Assembly (NCBI GenBank): GCA_963205235.1
Contig: CAUJIP010000112.1
Coordinates: forward strand, 1-52,008
DNA length: 52,008 nt
Source: Pseudomonadota bacterium
GTDB lineage: Bacteria > Pseudomonadota > Alphaproteobacteria > Rhodobacterales > Rhodobacteraceae
Direction of reading: 5' to 3'
Numbering within the stretch: the first letter of the stretch is position 1; each line of letters begins with the position of its first letter. The notes under the pieces are model-generated. The model saw nothing but the letters and a program-made list of their open reading frames with translations, searched no databases and was not told where the DNA came from. The translations under genes and the position numbers were made by a program. This document shows, piece by piece, positions 18,005 to 26,443 of this stretch.

Positions 18005-18019
18005 TGTCCACGGTGGACA
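18005..18019. promoter_or_regulatory. Perfect 15-nt palindrome after moaE
   Basis: TGTCCAC-G-GTGGACA begins at the base after the moaE stop. The one-base centre is too tight for an RNA hairpin loop without opening the inner pairs, so a DNA-binding site is as likely as a terminator. The neighbouring P1 peptidase gene converges from the other side. Confidence 0.35.
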
Positions 18020-18121
18020 GCCTTGCCGCATCCAATCTTTTCAAGCTCTTGGTTGTGGACGTTTACGCATTATTCATGTGATTCACTGGCAGCGTTGCTT
18101 GGGTCCGTGCCGTGGCAAGAT

Positions 18122-18142
18122 GAGTATTTGTGCCAAGAGGAT
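18122..18142 (+). repeat. Degenerate copy of the ATATTTG-type intergenic repeat
   Basis: GAGTATTTGTGCCAAGAGGATG resembles the GGATATTTGGGCAAA-N2-TGAA element with several changes. It lies in the convergent gap between moaE and the P1 peptidase gene, as do the other copies in non-coding DNA. Confidence 0.3.
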
Positions 18143-18150
18143 GCACAATT

Positions 18151-19146
18151 CTAATCAAACTGTCTGAACCGCGTTGCGTGACTGGGTTGCAAATCCCCCG
18201 GCATCGGCTGCGCCAGCCAGACCGCGCGGGCGATGGCGCGGGCAAGGCAGGTCGCGGCGGCGTGGCCCAGTTGGAACGTGTCGGTCAAGGGGTCGTTCAG
18301 CGCCTTTCCTCCGGTTGCGACGCTGAAGACCAGATCGCCGTCGATGGGCGTGTGCGAGGGCACCAAGGCCCGCGCCATGCCGTCATGGGCGGCGACGGCC
18401 ATGCGGTGGGCCTGAGTCTTGGTCAGTGTGGCATCGGTCGCGACGATGGCGATGGTTGTGGCCTCTCCCATCCTTTTGCGCGGCAGAGGGGCGTTCTGCG
18501 GCAGCATGGGGGCCGAGCCAAGACCGCCGAACTCCTGCCCTTCCTCGAAAGGTGCCGCCCAGAAATGTGGGCTTTCGCCGACGGTTGCCTGCCCCAGCGC
18601 GTTAACCACGGCCAAAGCGCCGACCGTGATGCCCGAGGGCAGGATACAGGAGGCCGAACCGAGCCCTCCCTTCAGGTTGCCGGTCAACGCGCCATAGCCA
18701 GCGCCAGCGGTACCAAGGGAGAAATCGCTGGCAGCTGCATCTAGTGCGGCACGGCCCAAGGCGGGATAGGGGCTTTCGGTCCAGTCCTTGTCTCCGCCGT
18801 TCAGCAGGTCGAAGACAATCGCCCCCGGCACAATGGGCACCCGTGCTGGTCCAACGGCAAAGCCGCGCCCCATGGCGCGCAGGCCGGCCATGACCCCGGT
18901 TCCGGCATCAAGGCCAAAGGCCGACCCGCCTGAAAGGAAGATCGCATCCACCTCTTGCACCAGCCGGTCGGGGGCCAGAAGGTCGGTCTCGCGCGTGCCG
19001 GGCGCGCCCCCCATGACATGGACGGCAGCGACAAAGGGGCGGTCAGCGGTCAGGACCGTGACACCGGACCGAAGCGCAGGGTCATCGGTATTGCCGACCC
19101 GCAGGCCCGCGACATCGGTGATAAGGTTTCGGGGTCCGGGACGCAT
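18151..19146 (-). CDS. P1 family peptidase (DmpA/BapA-like aminopeptidase)
   Basis: 331-aa N-terminal-nucleophile hydrolase of the P1 family. These precursors self-cleave to alpha and beta chains before a Ser. The expected site is visible as NLKGGLGSAS with cleavage between Gly and Ser. Other features are VGNTDDPALRSGVTV at the N-terminus, LSGGSAFGLDA, and ATDATLTKTQAHRMA in the second half. Known members cleave N-terminal D- or beta-amino acids from peptides or amides; the substrate here is not predictable. The gene is divergent from the atypical SDR at 19224. Confidence 0.85.
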   Translation of the reverse strand: MRPGPRNLITDVAGLRVGNTDDPALRSGVTVLTADRPFVAAVHVMGGAPGTRETDLLAPDRLVQEVDAIFLSGGSAFGLDAGTGVMAGLRAMGRGFAVGPARVPIVPGAIVFDLLNGGDKDWTESPYPALGRAALDAAASDFSLGTAGAGYGALTGNLKGGLGSASCILPSGITVGALAVVNALGQATVGESPHFWAAPFEEGQEFGGLGSAPMLPQNAPLPRKRMGEATTIAIVATDATLTKTQAHRMAVAAHDGMARALVPSHTPIDGDLVFSVATGGKALNDPLTDTFQLGHAAATCLARAIARAVWLAQPMPGDLQPSHATRFRQFD

Positions 19147-19223
19147 GAGAACCTTCCTGTCTTGGCCTTGCAGGGGGCGGGCGGGCGTGGCACCACTGCC
19201 AGCCTAGGACAAGGGAGGCAGCA

Positions 19224-19922
19224 ATGCAAAAGGTGGCACTGGTCACGGCGGGTGGGTCGGGCATGGGCGCGGGTGTGGCCCGCAAGCTGGCAGCCGAAGG
19301 GTATGCAGTGGGGATCCTCTCCTCCTCCGGCAAGGGCGAGGCTTTGGCCACGGCGCTGGGCGGCATCGGGGTGACCGGATCGAACCAGTCGAACGACGAT
19401 GTGCAGCGGCTGGTCGATGCGGCGATGGCGAAATGGGGCCGGGTGGACGTGCTGGTGAACAGCGCCGGTCACGGACCGCGCGCGCCTTTGGTCGAGATCA
19501 CCGATGAGGGCTGGCATCAGGGGATCGACATCTATTTCCTGTCCGCCGTCCGCCCGATCCGCGCCGTGACGCCGATCATGGAGGCGCAAGGCGGTGGTGC
19601 GATCCTGAACATCACCACTTTCGCGACGTTCGAGCCTGACCCGGCCTTCCCGACCAGCGGTGTGGCGCGGGCAGGGCTGGCGGCTTTCGTCAAGCTTTAC
19701 GCCGACCAGTATGCGGCCAAGGGCATCCGGATCAACAACCTGCTGCCGGGCTTTATCGACAGCCTGCCGGAAAAGGACGTGTTCAAGCAGCGCATCCCGA
19801 TGGGCCGTTATGGCCGGGTCGAGGAAATCGCCGCGACGGCGGCGTTCCTTGTGTCGGAAGGTGCTGGCTATATCACTGGGCAGAACATCCGGGTGGATGG
19901 CGGGATCACCCGGTCGGTGTAA
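19224..19922 (+). CDS. SDR-family protein lacking the catalytic Tyr and Lys
   Basis: 232-aa protein with a normal Rossmann start (VALVTAGGSGMGAG) and NSAG motif, and the usual C-terminal VDGG. Where active SDRs have YxxxK six residues before the F of the following helix, this protein reads SGVAR: Ser145 replaces Tyr and Arg149 replaces Lys. The Ser-bearing strand reads LNITTF. The fold is therefore kept while the standard proton-relay residues are absent. It may use another chemistry, bind NAD(P) without turnover, or act as a sensor. I recall similar variants in Rhodobacterales, unverified. Confidence 0.82.
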   Translation: MQKVALVTAGGSGMGAGVARKLAAEGYAVGILSSSGKGEALATALGGIGVTGSNQSNDDVQRLVDAAMAKWGRVDVLVNSAGHGPRAPLVEITDEGWHQGIDIYFLSAVRPIRAVTPIMEAQGGGAILNITTFATFEPDPAFPTSGVARAGLAAFVKLYADQYAAKGIRINNLLPGFIDSLPEKDVFKQRIPMGRYGRVEEIAATAAFLVSEGAGYITGQNIRVDGGITRSV

Positions 19923-20014
19923 CGAAGGCGCAGTAGGCGCTTGTCGGCCCTGAAGGGCCTTATCGCTTGGTCGTCGTGCAAGCGAAGAGGTCCGTCAGGG
20001 CCGATGAATGGCGA

Positions 20015-20353
20015 TTAGAAGTCGAAAATATCCGACAGAAAGCTTTCGCGCCGCTTCTTCTTGGTGCCGTGCCGATAATCGTCGTCGTCATCATCCCGAC
20101 GACGGCGGTCGTCGTCGCGATAGGCGGTTTGTGCCGCGCGCGGCTCGGGCTGATAGATCGGGGCCGCCTGACGCTGGGGCGCGGGTGCTGCGGGAACGGG
20201 CTGCGCTGCGGGCGCACCGCCGACGCTGCGTTCGATGATCTTGTCCAGCTCTCCTCGATCCAGCCAGACACCGCGGCATTTCGGGCAATAGTCGATTTCG
20301 ACCCCGCCACGATCAGCCATCACCAAGGTCTCGTTGTCCACCGGGCAGCGCAT
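20015..20353 (-). CDS. Zinc-ribbon (TFIIB-type) protein with charged tail
   Basis: 112-aa protein. The N-terminal 45 residues form a zinc ribbon: MRCPVDNETL then EIDYCPKCRGVWLDRGELDKII, with one CPV half and one CPKC half, typical of the zf-TFIIB family. A Pro/Ala-rich linker follows, then a striking Asp/Arg-rich tail and a C-terminal FLSDIFDF. I choose the ATG at 20353 because GGAGG lies 5 nt upstream; the ATG at 20365 overlaps that Shine-Dalgarno. The function of this family is unknown. The gene is divergent from creatinase. Confidence 0.85.
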   Translation of the reverse strand: MRCPVDNETLVMADRGGVEIDYCPKCRGVWLDRGELDKIIERSVGGAPAAQPVPAAPAPQRQAAPIYQPEPRAAQTAYRDDDRRRRDDDDDDYRHGTKKKRRESFLSDIFDF

Positions 20354-20374
20354 GCAATCCTCCATTTGTCCGTT

Positions 20375-20389
20375 CCCATCTTAGATGGG
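20375..20389. promoter_or_regulatory. Palindrome upstream of the zinc-ribbon gene
   Basis: CCCATCT-T-AGATGGG, a perfect 7-1-7 inverted repeat 22 bp upstream of the zinc-ribbon start. It is a possible operator in the divergent region shared with creatinase. Confidence 0.35.
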
Positions 20390-20399
20390 GTTGCATTTG

Positions 20400-20589
20400 C
20401 GACCTGCAAGGGTCGAAAACGCACTTGCGCGATCTGTCGCAAGGATGCATCTTGGCGTGGAGCAGTGGCGATGGCGTCGCCACGGGGGCACATGCCCCGT
20501 CGCTTGCAGATGTTTCTGCGTCCGTCCTGTACGCCGGGACCTTTCGGGGTTCCTAGGCGTATTGCCAGACCCCTATGAATGAGGTCTGG
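20400..20589 (+). promoter_or_regulatory. Hairpin-rich leader upstream of creatinase
   Basis: A run of inverted repeats: CGACC/GGTCG (20400-20415), CTTGCG/CGCAAG (20424-20443), GTGGCGA/TCGCCAC (20465-20483), GGGGCA/TGCCCC (20485-20498), ACGCC/GGCGT (20531-20560) and CCAGACC/GGTCTGG (20565-20589). The last hairpin's right arm includes part of the GAGG ribosome binding site and ends 2 nt before the creatinase ATG. This arrangement could control translation. It matches no riboswitch class I can identify. Confidence 0.4.
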
Positions 20590-20591
20590 AA

Positions 20592-21806
20592 ATGTCACTG
20601 AACCGTCCCGAAATGTACCGCTTTCACAATGGCGGCAAGAAAGACGCGCTTCCCTTTGCCGATCAGGAATATCATGATCGCCTGAAAGGCCTGCGCGCCA
20701 TCATGGAAAAGAACGAGGTGGACGCGGTCGTTCTGACCTCGATGCACAACGTCGCCTACTACTCGGGCTTCCTCTATTGCTCGTTCGGGCGTCCCTATGC
20801 CTGCGTCGTCACCCCGACCCAGTGCGTCACCATCAGCGCGGGCATTGATGCCGGTCAGCCCTGGCGCCGGTCGATTGATGACAACATCACCTTCACCGAC
20901 TGGACCCGCGACAACATGTGGCGCGCGGTCGCCTCGGTTTCGGGCGTGGGCAAATCCATCGGCTATGAAGCTGACCATCTATCGGTCGAACGTCTGGGCA
21001 AGCTGGAAGCGTTCCTCAAGCCCAAGCGCGCCATGGACATCGCGCCTGCGACCATGTTCCAGCGGATGAAGAAATCGCCTGCCGAACTGGTGATGATCAA
21101 GCATGGCGCGAACGTGGCTGACGTGGGCGGCTATGCCATCCGCGAGGCGATCAAGGTTGGCGCGACGGAACTGGAAGTGTCGATTGCCGGTCGTGACGCG
21201 ATGGAGCGCGAGATTGCCAAGCGCTTCCCGGATGCCGAATACCGCGACACTTGGGTCTGGTTCCAGTCGGGGATCAACACCGACGGCGCGCACAACCCGG
21301 TGACCAACCGCAAGCTGCAGCATGGCGACATCCTGTCCTTGAACTGCTTCCCGATGATCAGCGGCTATTACACGGCGCTGGAACGCACGCTGTTCGTGGG
21401 CGAGGTCGACGACGCGTCCATGCGCGTCTGGCAGACCAACATCGACAGCCATGAATACGGGATGAAGCTTCTGAAGCCCGGTGCGTCCTGTGCCGAGATC
21501 ACGATGAAGATCAACGAATTCCTGGCCGAACGGCAGATGCTGCAATACCGGACCTTCGGCTATGGCCACAGCTTCGGCATCCTGTCGCATTACTATGGCC
21601 GCGAGGCGGCGCTGGAACTGCGTGAGGATATCGACACGGTTCTGGAACCCGGCATGGTGATCAGCATGGAACCGATGCTGACCATCCCCGAAGGCATGCC
21701 GGGTGCGGGTGGCTATCGCGAGCATGACATCTTCATCGTCACCGAAGACGAGCCCGAGGATATCACGCACTACCCCTATGGGCCCGCGTTCAACGTGGTG
21801 GCGTAA
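20592..21806 (+). CDS. Creatinase (creatine amidinohydrolase)
   Basis: 404-aa pita-bread-fold (M24) enzyme hydrolysing creatine to sarcosine and urea. It aligns by eye almost end to end with Pseudomonas putida creatinase: YCSFGRPYA (Arg67), FQSGINTDGAHNPVT (catalytic His234), ALERTLF (Glu264), YYGREAALELRED (Arg337) and VISMEPML (Glu360) correspond to the catalytic and binding residues Arg64, His232, Glu262, Arg335 and Glu358. A metal site of M24 aminopeptidases is not expected. No creatininase, creatine transporter or sarcosine oxidase gene is in the window, so the product must be used by enzymes encoded elsewhere. Confidence 0.92.
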   Translation: MSLNRPEMYRFHNGGKKDALPFADQEYHDRLKGLRAIMEKNEVDAVVLTSMHNVAYYSGFLYCSFGRPYACVVTPTQCVTISAGIDAGQPWRRSIDDNITFTDWTRDNMWRAVASVSGVGKSIGYEADHLSVERLGKLEAFLKPKRAMDIAPATMFQRMKKSPAELVMIKHGANVADVGGYAIREAIKVGATELEVSIAGRDAMEREIAKRFPDAEYRDTWVWFQSGINTDGAHNPVTNRKLQHGDILSLNCFPMISGYYTALERTLFVGEVDDASMRVWQTNIDSHEYGMKLLKPGASCAEITMKINEFLAERQMLQYRTFGYGHSFGILSHYYGREAALELREDIDTVLEPGMVISMEPMLTIPEGMPGAGGYREHDIFIVTEDEPEDITHYPYGPAFNVVA

Positions 21807-21809
21807 AGT

Positions 21810-21839
21810 TCAAGGGCCGGGGGAAACCCCGGCCCTTGA
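21810..21839 (+). terminator. Terminator hairpin after creatinase
   Basis: Perfect 13-bp stem (21810-21822 with 21827-21839) closed by a GAAA tetraloop, starting 4 nt after the creatinase stop. No T-tract follows, so termination efficiency is uncertain; it may also protect the 3' end. Confidence 0.7.
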
Positions 21840-22010
21840 TCATGAGGCAAACCAAGGCTTGGCGCCGCCGAAGTCGGGAAACGGGTCGGAATCGGCTGGA
21901 CAGCGGGTTTGACCAAGAAGATTCGGAAATCTCAGCAATATTTCTCTTGACGTAGGGTCCGGCGCATGGCCGAAGCTTTGCCTAGCTGCCCTTAACCTTG
22001 AGTCTGCCAA

Positions 22011-22904
22011 GTGAAACCATCCCTTGCCCGGATCCTTGCGATCCTTGCCCTTCCCTTGCTTGCCGCCTGTGCATCTGCACCACAACAGCCCGACGTCGTG
22101 CCGGGATATGAGGGCGTTCAGGACGGTGAGTTCTTCATCGAGCCGGTTCCGGCCCAATACCTTTACGACGGCAATCGCCGCGAAGAGGTGGCCTATGCCG
22201 GTGACGAAGCCCCCGGAACAATCGTTGTCGATACCCATGTCCGGAAGCTTTACTATGTGATGGAGGGTGGCCGCGCGATGCGCTATCCCATCGCCGTTGG
22301 GCGTGAGGGGATCTCGTTCCGCGGCAATGGCGTGATCGGGCGCAAGGAAGAATGGCCCTCGTGGCAGCCGACCGCGAACATGGTTCGCACCCGGCCCGAC
22401 CTTTATGCCGAATATGCCGGTGGTCTGCCGGGCGGGTTGATCAACCCACTTGGGGCAAGGGCGCTGTATCTGTATCGCGGCGGTCGGGATTCGATGTTCC
22501 GCATCCACGGCACTGCCGACAATGCCTCGATCGGGCATGCGACCAGCGCGGGCTGCATTCGTCTGTTCAACCAGGACGCCATCGACCTTTATACCCGTGC
22601 CGACGGTGGGACGCGGGTCAAGGTGCGGTCGGAAGCGGAAAGCCTTGAGATGGAAGGCCCGCAGATGATCGACGCCTATGGCCGTGTTGTGGCCGAGACG
22701 CCGGAAAACATCGCGAAGAAGGAAAAAGACCTGGTCGCGATTGAAAAGCAGGCCGAGAAGGACCGCGTTGCCGCCGAGAAGGCTGACAATAAGCGTCTGG
22801 CTGCCTGCGACAAGCGTGGCATCGCCGCCGAAGAATGCCCGCGCCCGACGGCTCCGGGCGCGATGGTGACGGTCGGAACCTCGGGCGATTCTACGTCCGG
22901 ATGA
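22011..22904 (+). CDS. L,D-transpeptidase lipoprotein (YkuD), 1 of 3 in window
   Basis: 297-aa lipoprotein from a GTG start: signal peptide with lipobox LLAAC (Cys20), then a YkuD domain ending in HGT-x9-SAGCIRL, the complete catalytic motif with nucleophile Cys and Arg. These periplasmic enzymes form 3-3 peptidoglycan crosslinks or attach proteins to peptidoglycan. After the domain comes a charged helical tail (about residues 230-275, rich in Glu/Lys), which could be a spacer or coiled coil. The 3' end overlaps the convergent cupin gene by 14 bp. Confidence 0.9.
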   Translation: MKPSLARILAILALPLLAACASAPQQPDVVPGYEGVQDGEFFIEPVPAQYLYDGNRREEVAYAGDEAPGTIVVDTHVRKLYYVMEGGRAMRYPIAVGREGISFRGNGVIGRKEEWPSWQPTANMVRTRPDLYAEYAGGLPGGLINPLGARALYLYRGGRDSMFRIHGTADNASIGHATSAGCIRLFNQDAIDLYTRADGGTRVKVRSEAESLEMEGPQMIDAYGRVVAETPENIAKKEKDLVAIEKQAEKDRVAAEKADNKRLAACDKRGIAAEECPRPTAPGAMVTVGTSGDSTSG

Positions 22905-23232
22905 CGTAATCCTTGAGCGTGGTCTCGACCGCCTCCCAGATGCCCGCGAAACCGGGCCGGATCAGATAGCTGTCACCCGCCCGCAGGTGGGTGACGCTGC
23001 CATCCTCGCCGGTCAGGATGGAATGGCCGGAATGGATGTGAACATATTCCCATTCGGCATAGGACACCCGCCATGCGCCGGGCGTGGTTTGCCAAAGCCC
23101 TGAATAAAGCCCGTCGAGGTCTTCGGTGTTCCAGGTGGTATGGACCGGGTCGCCCTTGACCACTTTTGCGGGATCGGGGCGGCTGATATCCGGTGTGATA
23201 CCCTCGCGGGTAAGGCGTTGCAGAAGGGACAT
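22891..23232 (-). CDS. Cupin-domain protein
   Basis: 113-aa single-cupin protein of the DUF861/Cupin_3 type: WEYVHIHSGHSILTGEDG and LRAGDSYLIRPGFAGIWE are the two cupin motifs, and the C-terminus TTLKDYVIRT is typical. Start ATG at 23232 with AAGGA upstream; the much longer ORF on this strand is antisense to panB. Members bind small ligands or metals and include ureidoglycine aminohydrolase relatives, but no specific reaction can be assigned. It is divergent from panB and overlaps the transpeptidase 3' end. Confidence 0.8.
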   Translation of the reverse strand: MSLLQRLTREGITPDISRPDPAKVVKGDPVHTTWNTEDLDGLYSGLWQTTPGAWRVSYAEWEYVHIHSGHSILTGEDGSVTHLRAGDSYLIRPGFAGIWEAVETTLKDYVIRT

Positions 23233-23379
23233 GCGGCTTCCTTTCGGTTTCATGCCATTGGCCCGATTGCCGCCTGCGACGTCAACCCCGACCCTTGCTG
23301 CGCTGCGGCGCAATATTGTTGCACGCAGGCGGCGCTTGTGCCCATATGACAGGCAGAATGCGAAATGCGGAGGGCTTAG

Positions 23380-24210
23380 ATGAGCGCGACTTCCCCCGTC
23401 CGGTCTGTGCTGCCTCCGGATATCCGCGCGCGGAAGGGAACCACGCCGCTTGTGGTTCTGACGGCCTATTCCACCCCGGTCGCGCGGCTGGTCGATCCGC
23501 ATTGCGACATCGTGCTGGTGGGCGATTCGGTGGGAATGGTGGTCCATGGCCTGCCTTCGACCCTTGGCGTCACGATGGAGATGATGATCCTGCATGGTCG
23601 CGCGGTGGTGCGCGGCGCGCAGAAGGCGATGCCGGTGATCGACATGCCGTTCGGGTCGTATGAGGAAAGCCCGCAGCAGGCCTTTCGCAACGCGTCGCGG
23701 CTGATGGCGGAAACCGGGGCACCTGCGGTCAAGATCGAGGGCGGGGTGCATATGGCCGAGACGATTGCCTTTCTGACCGCGAGGGGCGTGCCGGTGATGG
23801 CGCATGTCGGCCTGACGCCGCAGTCGGTGAACACCTTGGGCGGTTACAAGGTCGTTGGCCGGGCGGAAGAGGCCGAAAAGGTGATGGCCGATGCCCGTGC
23901 GGTCGAAGATGCGGGGGCGTTCTCGGTGGTGCTGGAAAAGGTGCCCGAGGGGCTGGCGGCGCGGATCACGCAAGCGCTGACGATCCCGACGATTGGCATT
24001 GGGGCCGGCGTCAGGTGCGACGGGCAGGTGCTGGTGGTCGATGACATGCTTGGGCTGTTCACCGAGTTCCGGCCCAAGTTCGTGAAGCGCTATGCCGAGC
24101 TTGGACAGGCCGCCGATCAGGCGATTGCCGCCTATGCGGCGGATGTGCGTAGCCGCGCCTTCCCCGCGGCGGAACACAGTTTTCCCGATGAAGTTCCGGT
24201 GAAGAAATGA
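23380..24210 (+). CDS. panB: 3-methyl-2-oxobutanoate hydroxymethyltransferase
   Basis: 276-aa TIM-barrel enzyme transferring a hydroxymethyl group from methylenetetrahydrofolate to ketoisovalerate, the first committed step to pantothenate. Seen: [59 protein letters not shown] and [20 protein letters not shown]. Metal-binding Asp and catalytic Glu (VVLEKVPE) are in place. It is followed by panC with a 4-nt overlap, forming a two-gene pantothenate operon. Confidence 0.97.
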   Translation: MSATSPVRSVLPPDIRARKGTTPLVVLTAYSTPVARLVDPHCDIVLVGDSVGMVVHGLPSTLGVTMEMMILHGRAVVRGAQKAMPVIDMPFGSYEESPQQAFRNASRLMAETGAPAVKIEGGVHMAETIAFLTARGVPVMAHVGLTPQSVNTLGGYKVVGRAEEAEKVMADARAVEDAGAFSVVLEKVPEGLAARITQALTIPTIGIGAGVRCDGQVLVVDDMLGLFTEFRPKFVKRYAELGQAADQAIAAYAADVRSRAFPAAEHSFPDEVPVKK

Positions 24211-25040
24211 TCCTGAAGACGGTGGCCGACCTGCGGTCGGTGGCGCGCGGCTGGCGGGCGAAGGGCGAAACCATCGGTGTCGTGCCGACGATGGGGGCGC
24301 TGCATGATGGGCATCTGTCGCTGGCGCGTCGGGCGCGGGCGGAATGTGACCGGGTGATCACCACGATTTTCGTGAACCCCAAGCAGTTCAACAATCCCGA
24401 AGACCTGAAGAAATACCCCCGGACGCTGGAGGCGGATGCCGAATTGCTGGGTACGGTCCCGGTGGATGCGGTCTTTGCCCCACCGGTCGAGGAGGTTTAC
24501 CCGGACGGCTTCATCACCAACGTCACGATGCAAGGCGTCGCGCAGCCGCTGGAGGGCTATATGCGCCCCGGCCATTTCGACGGCGTGGCGACGGTGGTGA
24601 CCAAGCTGTTCGGCATGACTTTGGCCGACAAGGGCTATTTCGGCCAGAAGGACTGGCAGCAGTTGCAGGTGGTGCTGCGGCTGGTGCGCGACCTGAACGT
24701 GCCGGTCGATGTCGTGGGCTGCGAGACGATCCGCGAGGGCGACGGGCTGGCGATGTCGTCGCGCAACGTGCGGCTGACGGCAGAGGGGCGGTTGAAGGCC
24801 CCTGTGCTGTATGCCGCGATCACCCGCGCCGCCGACGATATCCGCGCCGGTCACGCCGACCGGATGGCGATCCGCGAAGCCGCCGAGACGATGCGCGAGG
24901 CGGGGTTCGAGCGGGTGGAATATATCGAGTTGAGGGATGCCGAAACGCTGATGCCCTCGGACGACCCGCGCCGCCCACGCCGGATGCTGGCCGCGGCCTG
25001 GGTCGATGGTGTGCGGCTGATCGACAACATCCCGGTGTGA
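24207..25040 (+). CDS. panC: Pantoate--beta-alanine ligase
   Basis: 277-aa ATP-dependent ligase joining pantoate and beta-alanine. It has the nucleotidyltransferase HIGH-like motif [41 protein letters not shown]-type segment (here [13 protein letters not shown]) and the KMSKS-equivalent AMSSRNVRL. The ATGA overlap with panB indicates coupled translation. Length is normal. Confidence 0.97.
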   Translation: MILKTVADLRSVARGWRAKGETIGVVPTMGALHDGHLSLARRARAECDRVITTIFVNPKQFNNPEDLKKYPRTLEADAELLGTVPVDAVFAPPVEEVYPDGFITNVTMQGVAQPLEGYMRPGHFDGVATVVTKLFGMTLADKGYFGQKDWQQLQVVLRLVRDLNVPVDVVGCETIREGDGLAMSSRNVRLTAEGRLKAPVLYAAITRAADDIRAGHADRMAIREAAETMREAGFERVEYIELRDAETLMPSDDPRRPRRMLAAAWVDGVRLIDNIPV

Positions 25041-25117
25041 CGGGCGGTTTTCGAATTGAGCGCTGACGCGCGAACACCTTTTGTCTCGTCGTCGGGCTTC
25101 GCCTCCTCCTCGGTCAT

Positions 25118-25163
25118 GGGGGCGCTTCGCCCCCCACGCCTTTGGTTTTCAGGAAAACCAAAG
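25118..25163 (+). terminator. Two consecutive hairpins after panBC
   Basis: A 7-bp GC stem at 25118-25134, then an 11-bp perfect stem at 25140-25163. There is no T-run. They probably form the 3' end of the panBC mRNA and belong to the composite repeat that continues to 25199. Confidence 0.45.
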
Positions 25164-25173
25164 ACTTCCCCCA

Positions 25174-25199
25174 GAGGATATTTGGGCAAATGTGAAATG
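25174..25199 (+). repeat. Interspersed intergenic repeat, GGATATTTGGGCAAA type
   Basis: GAGGATATTTGGGCAAA followed by TGTGAAATG. It shares 15 identical bases plus TGAAA with the minus-strand copy at 16306-16330. Here it follows directly after two hairpins. Confidence 0.5.
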
Positions 25200-25372
25200 C
25201 AGCCGTTCATCTTTGCTGGAACTATGCCCGCGAGAGGTATTCCGGACTTGGCGGCCTGCGGAAGTTGCTGCAAGACTTGCACTGTTGGCGGGGGTCGAAA
25301 AATCTGCGCCGGGATGATGTAATTTGTCGTCACATGACTATGTGATGCAACCGAAGTTCAACGGAGGGTCGG

Positions 25373-26443
25373 ATGGCCGATTTCGAGACGCAGATCAAGG
25401 ACAGCCAGGCGCAGGTCGCCGAGGCACAGGCAAAGATTTCCGCCATCACCAGCCGGATCGAGGAAGCCCGGTCGAAGCTGGACCAGGGTGTCTCGCTGGA
25501 CGTGGAAAACGCCACGCTTGAGGATGTGCACAAGCACACCGACCTGATGAACGCGAACATCGCAGAACTGATCATGGGGCTGGACGATGTGACAGCGGGC
25601 TTCTCGGCTGAGTTTGCCGAGATGCGGACGAAGACCGGGATGGAAAGCTTCATCGGAATCTTTTCGTCTGCCAAGGCGGAATCGATGCGCCAAGAGCGGA
25701 TGCGGTCGGCCTCGGTCGATGACAAGTTGCAGGACCTGATCTCGAAATCGGACGTGATCGTGAAGCTTTTGCAGGGCCAGCTGGACCTGTTGAACGGCCA
25801 GAAGACCAAGGTTGAGACGAACCTTGCGGGCACGCTGGTCGAACGGGAGGACACTGTCGGCGCACTGGAAGCGGTGCGCAAGGAAGTCGCCAGCCTGGAC
25901 CCGAGGATCATCGAGCTGGAGAACAAGATCTCGGTCGAACAGGACGCGGCAGCGCGGACGAAGCTGGAGACGGAACTTGCGACGCTGAACGCGCAGTACA
26001 ACGCGCTGGTGCAGGACGAACAGGTCAAGCTGGCGAAGTCCCAGACGCTGGAGCGGTATATCGAGAAAGGCAAGACCTGGGTCGACAGCCTGCAGAACCA
26101 GGCGGCGACGCAGTTGGTGCTGATCAACAAGCTGCAGACGGACACGAAGCAGCGGGTGGTTCTGTATGACGCGCTGACCTCCAGTTTGAAGACCGCCCAG
26201 CAGCAGGACGTGGCGCACCGGATCAACGAGATCGGGGTGAAGACCGACCAGGAAGCCCAGACCGCGATGGCGGCGATTGGGGCGGCGACCAACGACAAGA
26301 TGGCCGACATGCTGGAAGCGCATGAGGGGCACATGGTCTTTGCCCGCCAGATCCTGGAGCAGAAGGCGAAGGCGGATGAACGGTTTGCGCGCCGGTTCGC
26401 GGCGATTGTCGAGAAGCACGACAAGAACGCGTATGGGGAATGA
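25373..26443 (+). CDS. Long coiled-coil protein, first gene of AAA cluster
   Basis: 356-aa protein, almost wholly alpha-helical by composition, with heptad-like spacing of Leu/Ile/Val over most of its length and no Cys, signal peptide or membrane segment. Runs such as LLQGQLDLLNGQKTKVETNL and LDPRIIELENKISVEQDAA are clear coiled coil. GGAGGG lies 4 nt before the ATG. It is loosely reminiscent of TelA/PspA-like stress coiled coils, but I see no signature that allows assignment. Its stop overlaps the next gene (ATGA). A cytoplasmic scaffold or partner of the AAA+ protein encoded three genes later is plausible. Confidence 0.8.
   Translation: MADFETQIKDSQAQVAEAQAKISAITSRIEEARSKLDQGVSLDVENATLEDVHKHTDLMNANIAELIMGLDDVTAGFSAEFAEMRTKTGMESFIGIFSSAKAESMRQERMRSASVDDKLQDLISKSDVIVKLLQGQLDLLNGQKTKVETNLAGTLVEREDTVGALEAVRKEVASLDPRIIELENKISVEQDAAARTKLETELATLNAQYNALVQDEQVKLAKSQTLERYIEKGKTWVDSLQNQAATQLVLINKLQTDTKQRVVLYDALTSSLKTAQQQDVAHRINEIGVKTDQEAQTAMAAIGAATNDKMADMLEAHEGHMVFARQILEQKAKADERFARRFAAIVEKHDKNAYGE

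Larger units (their letters stand above)
25041..25372. other. Intergenic region with hairpins and a repeat element
   Basis: 332 bp between panC and the coiled-coil gene. It carries a GC hairpin (GGGGGCG-CTT-CGCCCCC, 25118-25134), a second perfect hairpin at 25140-25163 (TTTGGTTTTC-AG-GAAAACCAAA plus an outer C-G pair) and one copy of the ATATTTGGGCAAA repeat. The hairpins may end the panBC transcript. The promoter of the following cluster should lie in the last 150 bp, but I cannot place it. Confidence 0.5.

Noticed and set aside
20366-20591. Known ykkC/guanidine riboswitch before creatinase
   Set aside because: The conserved bases I remember for the guanidine classes are not present in order; only generic hairpins are seen.
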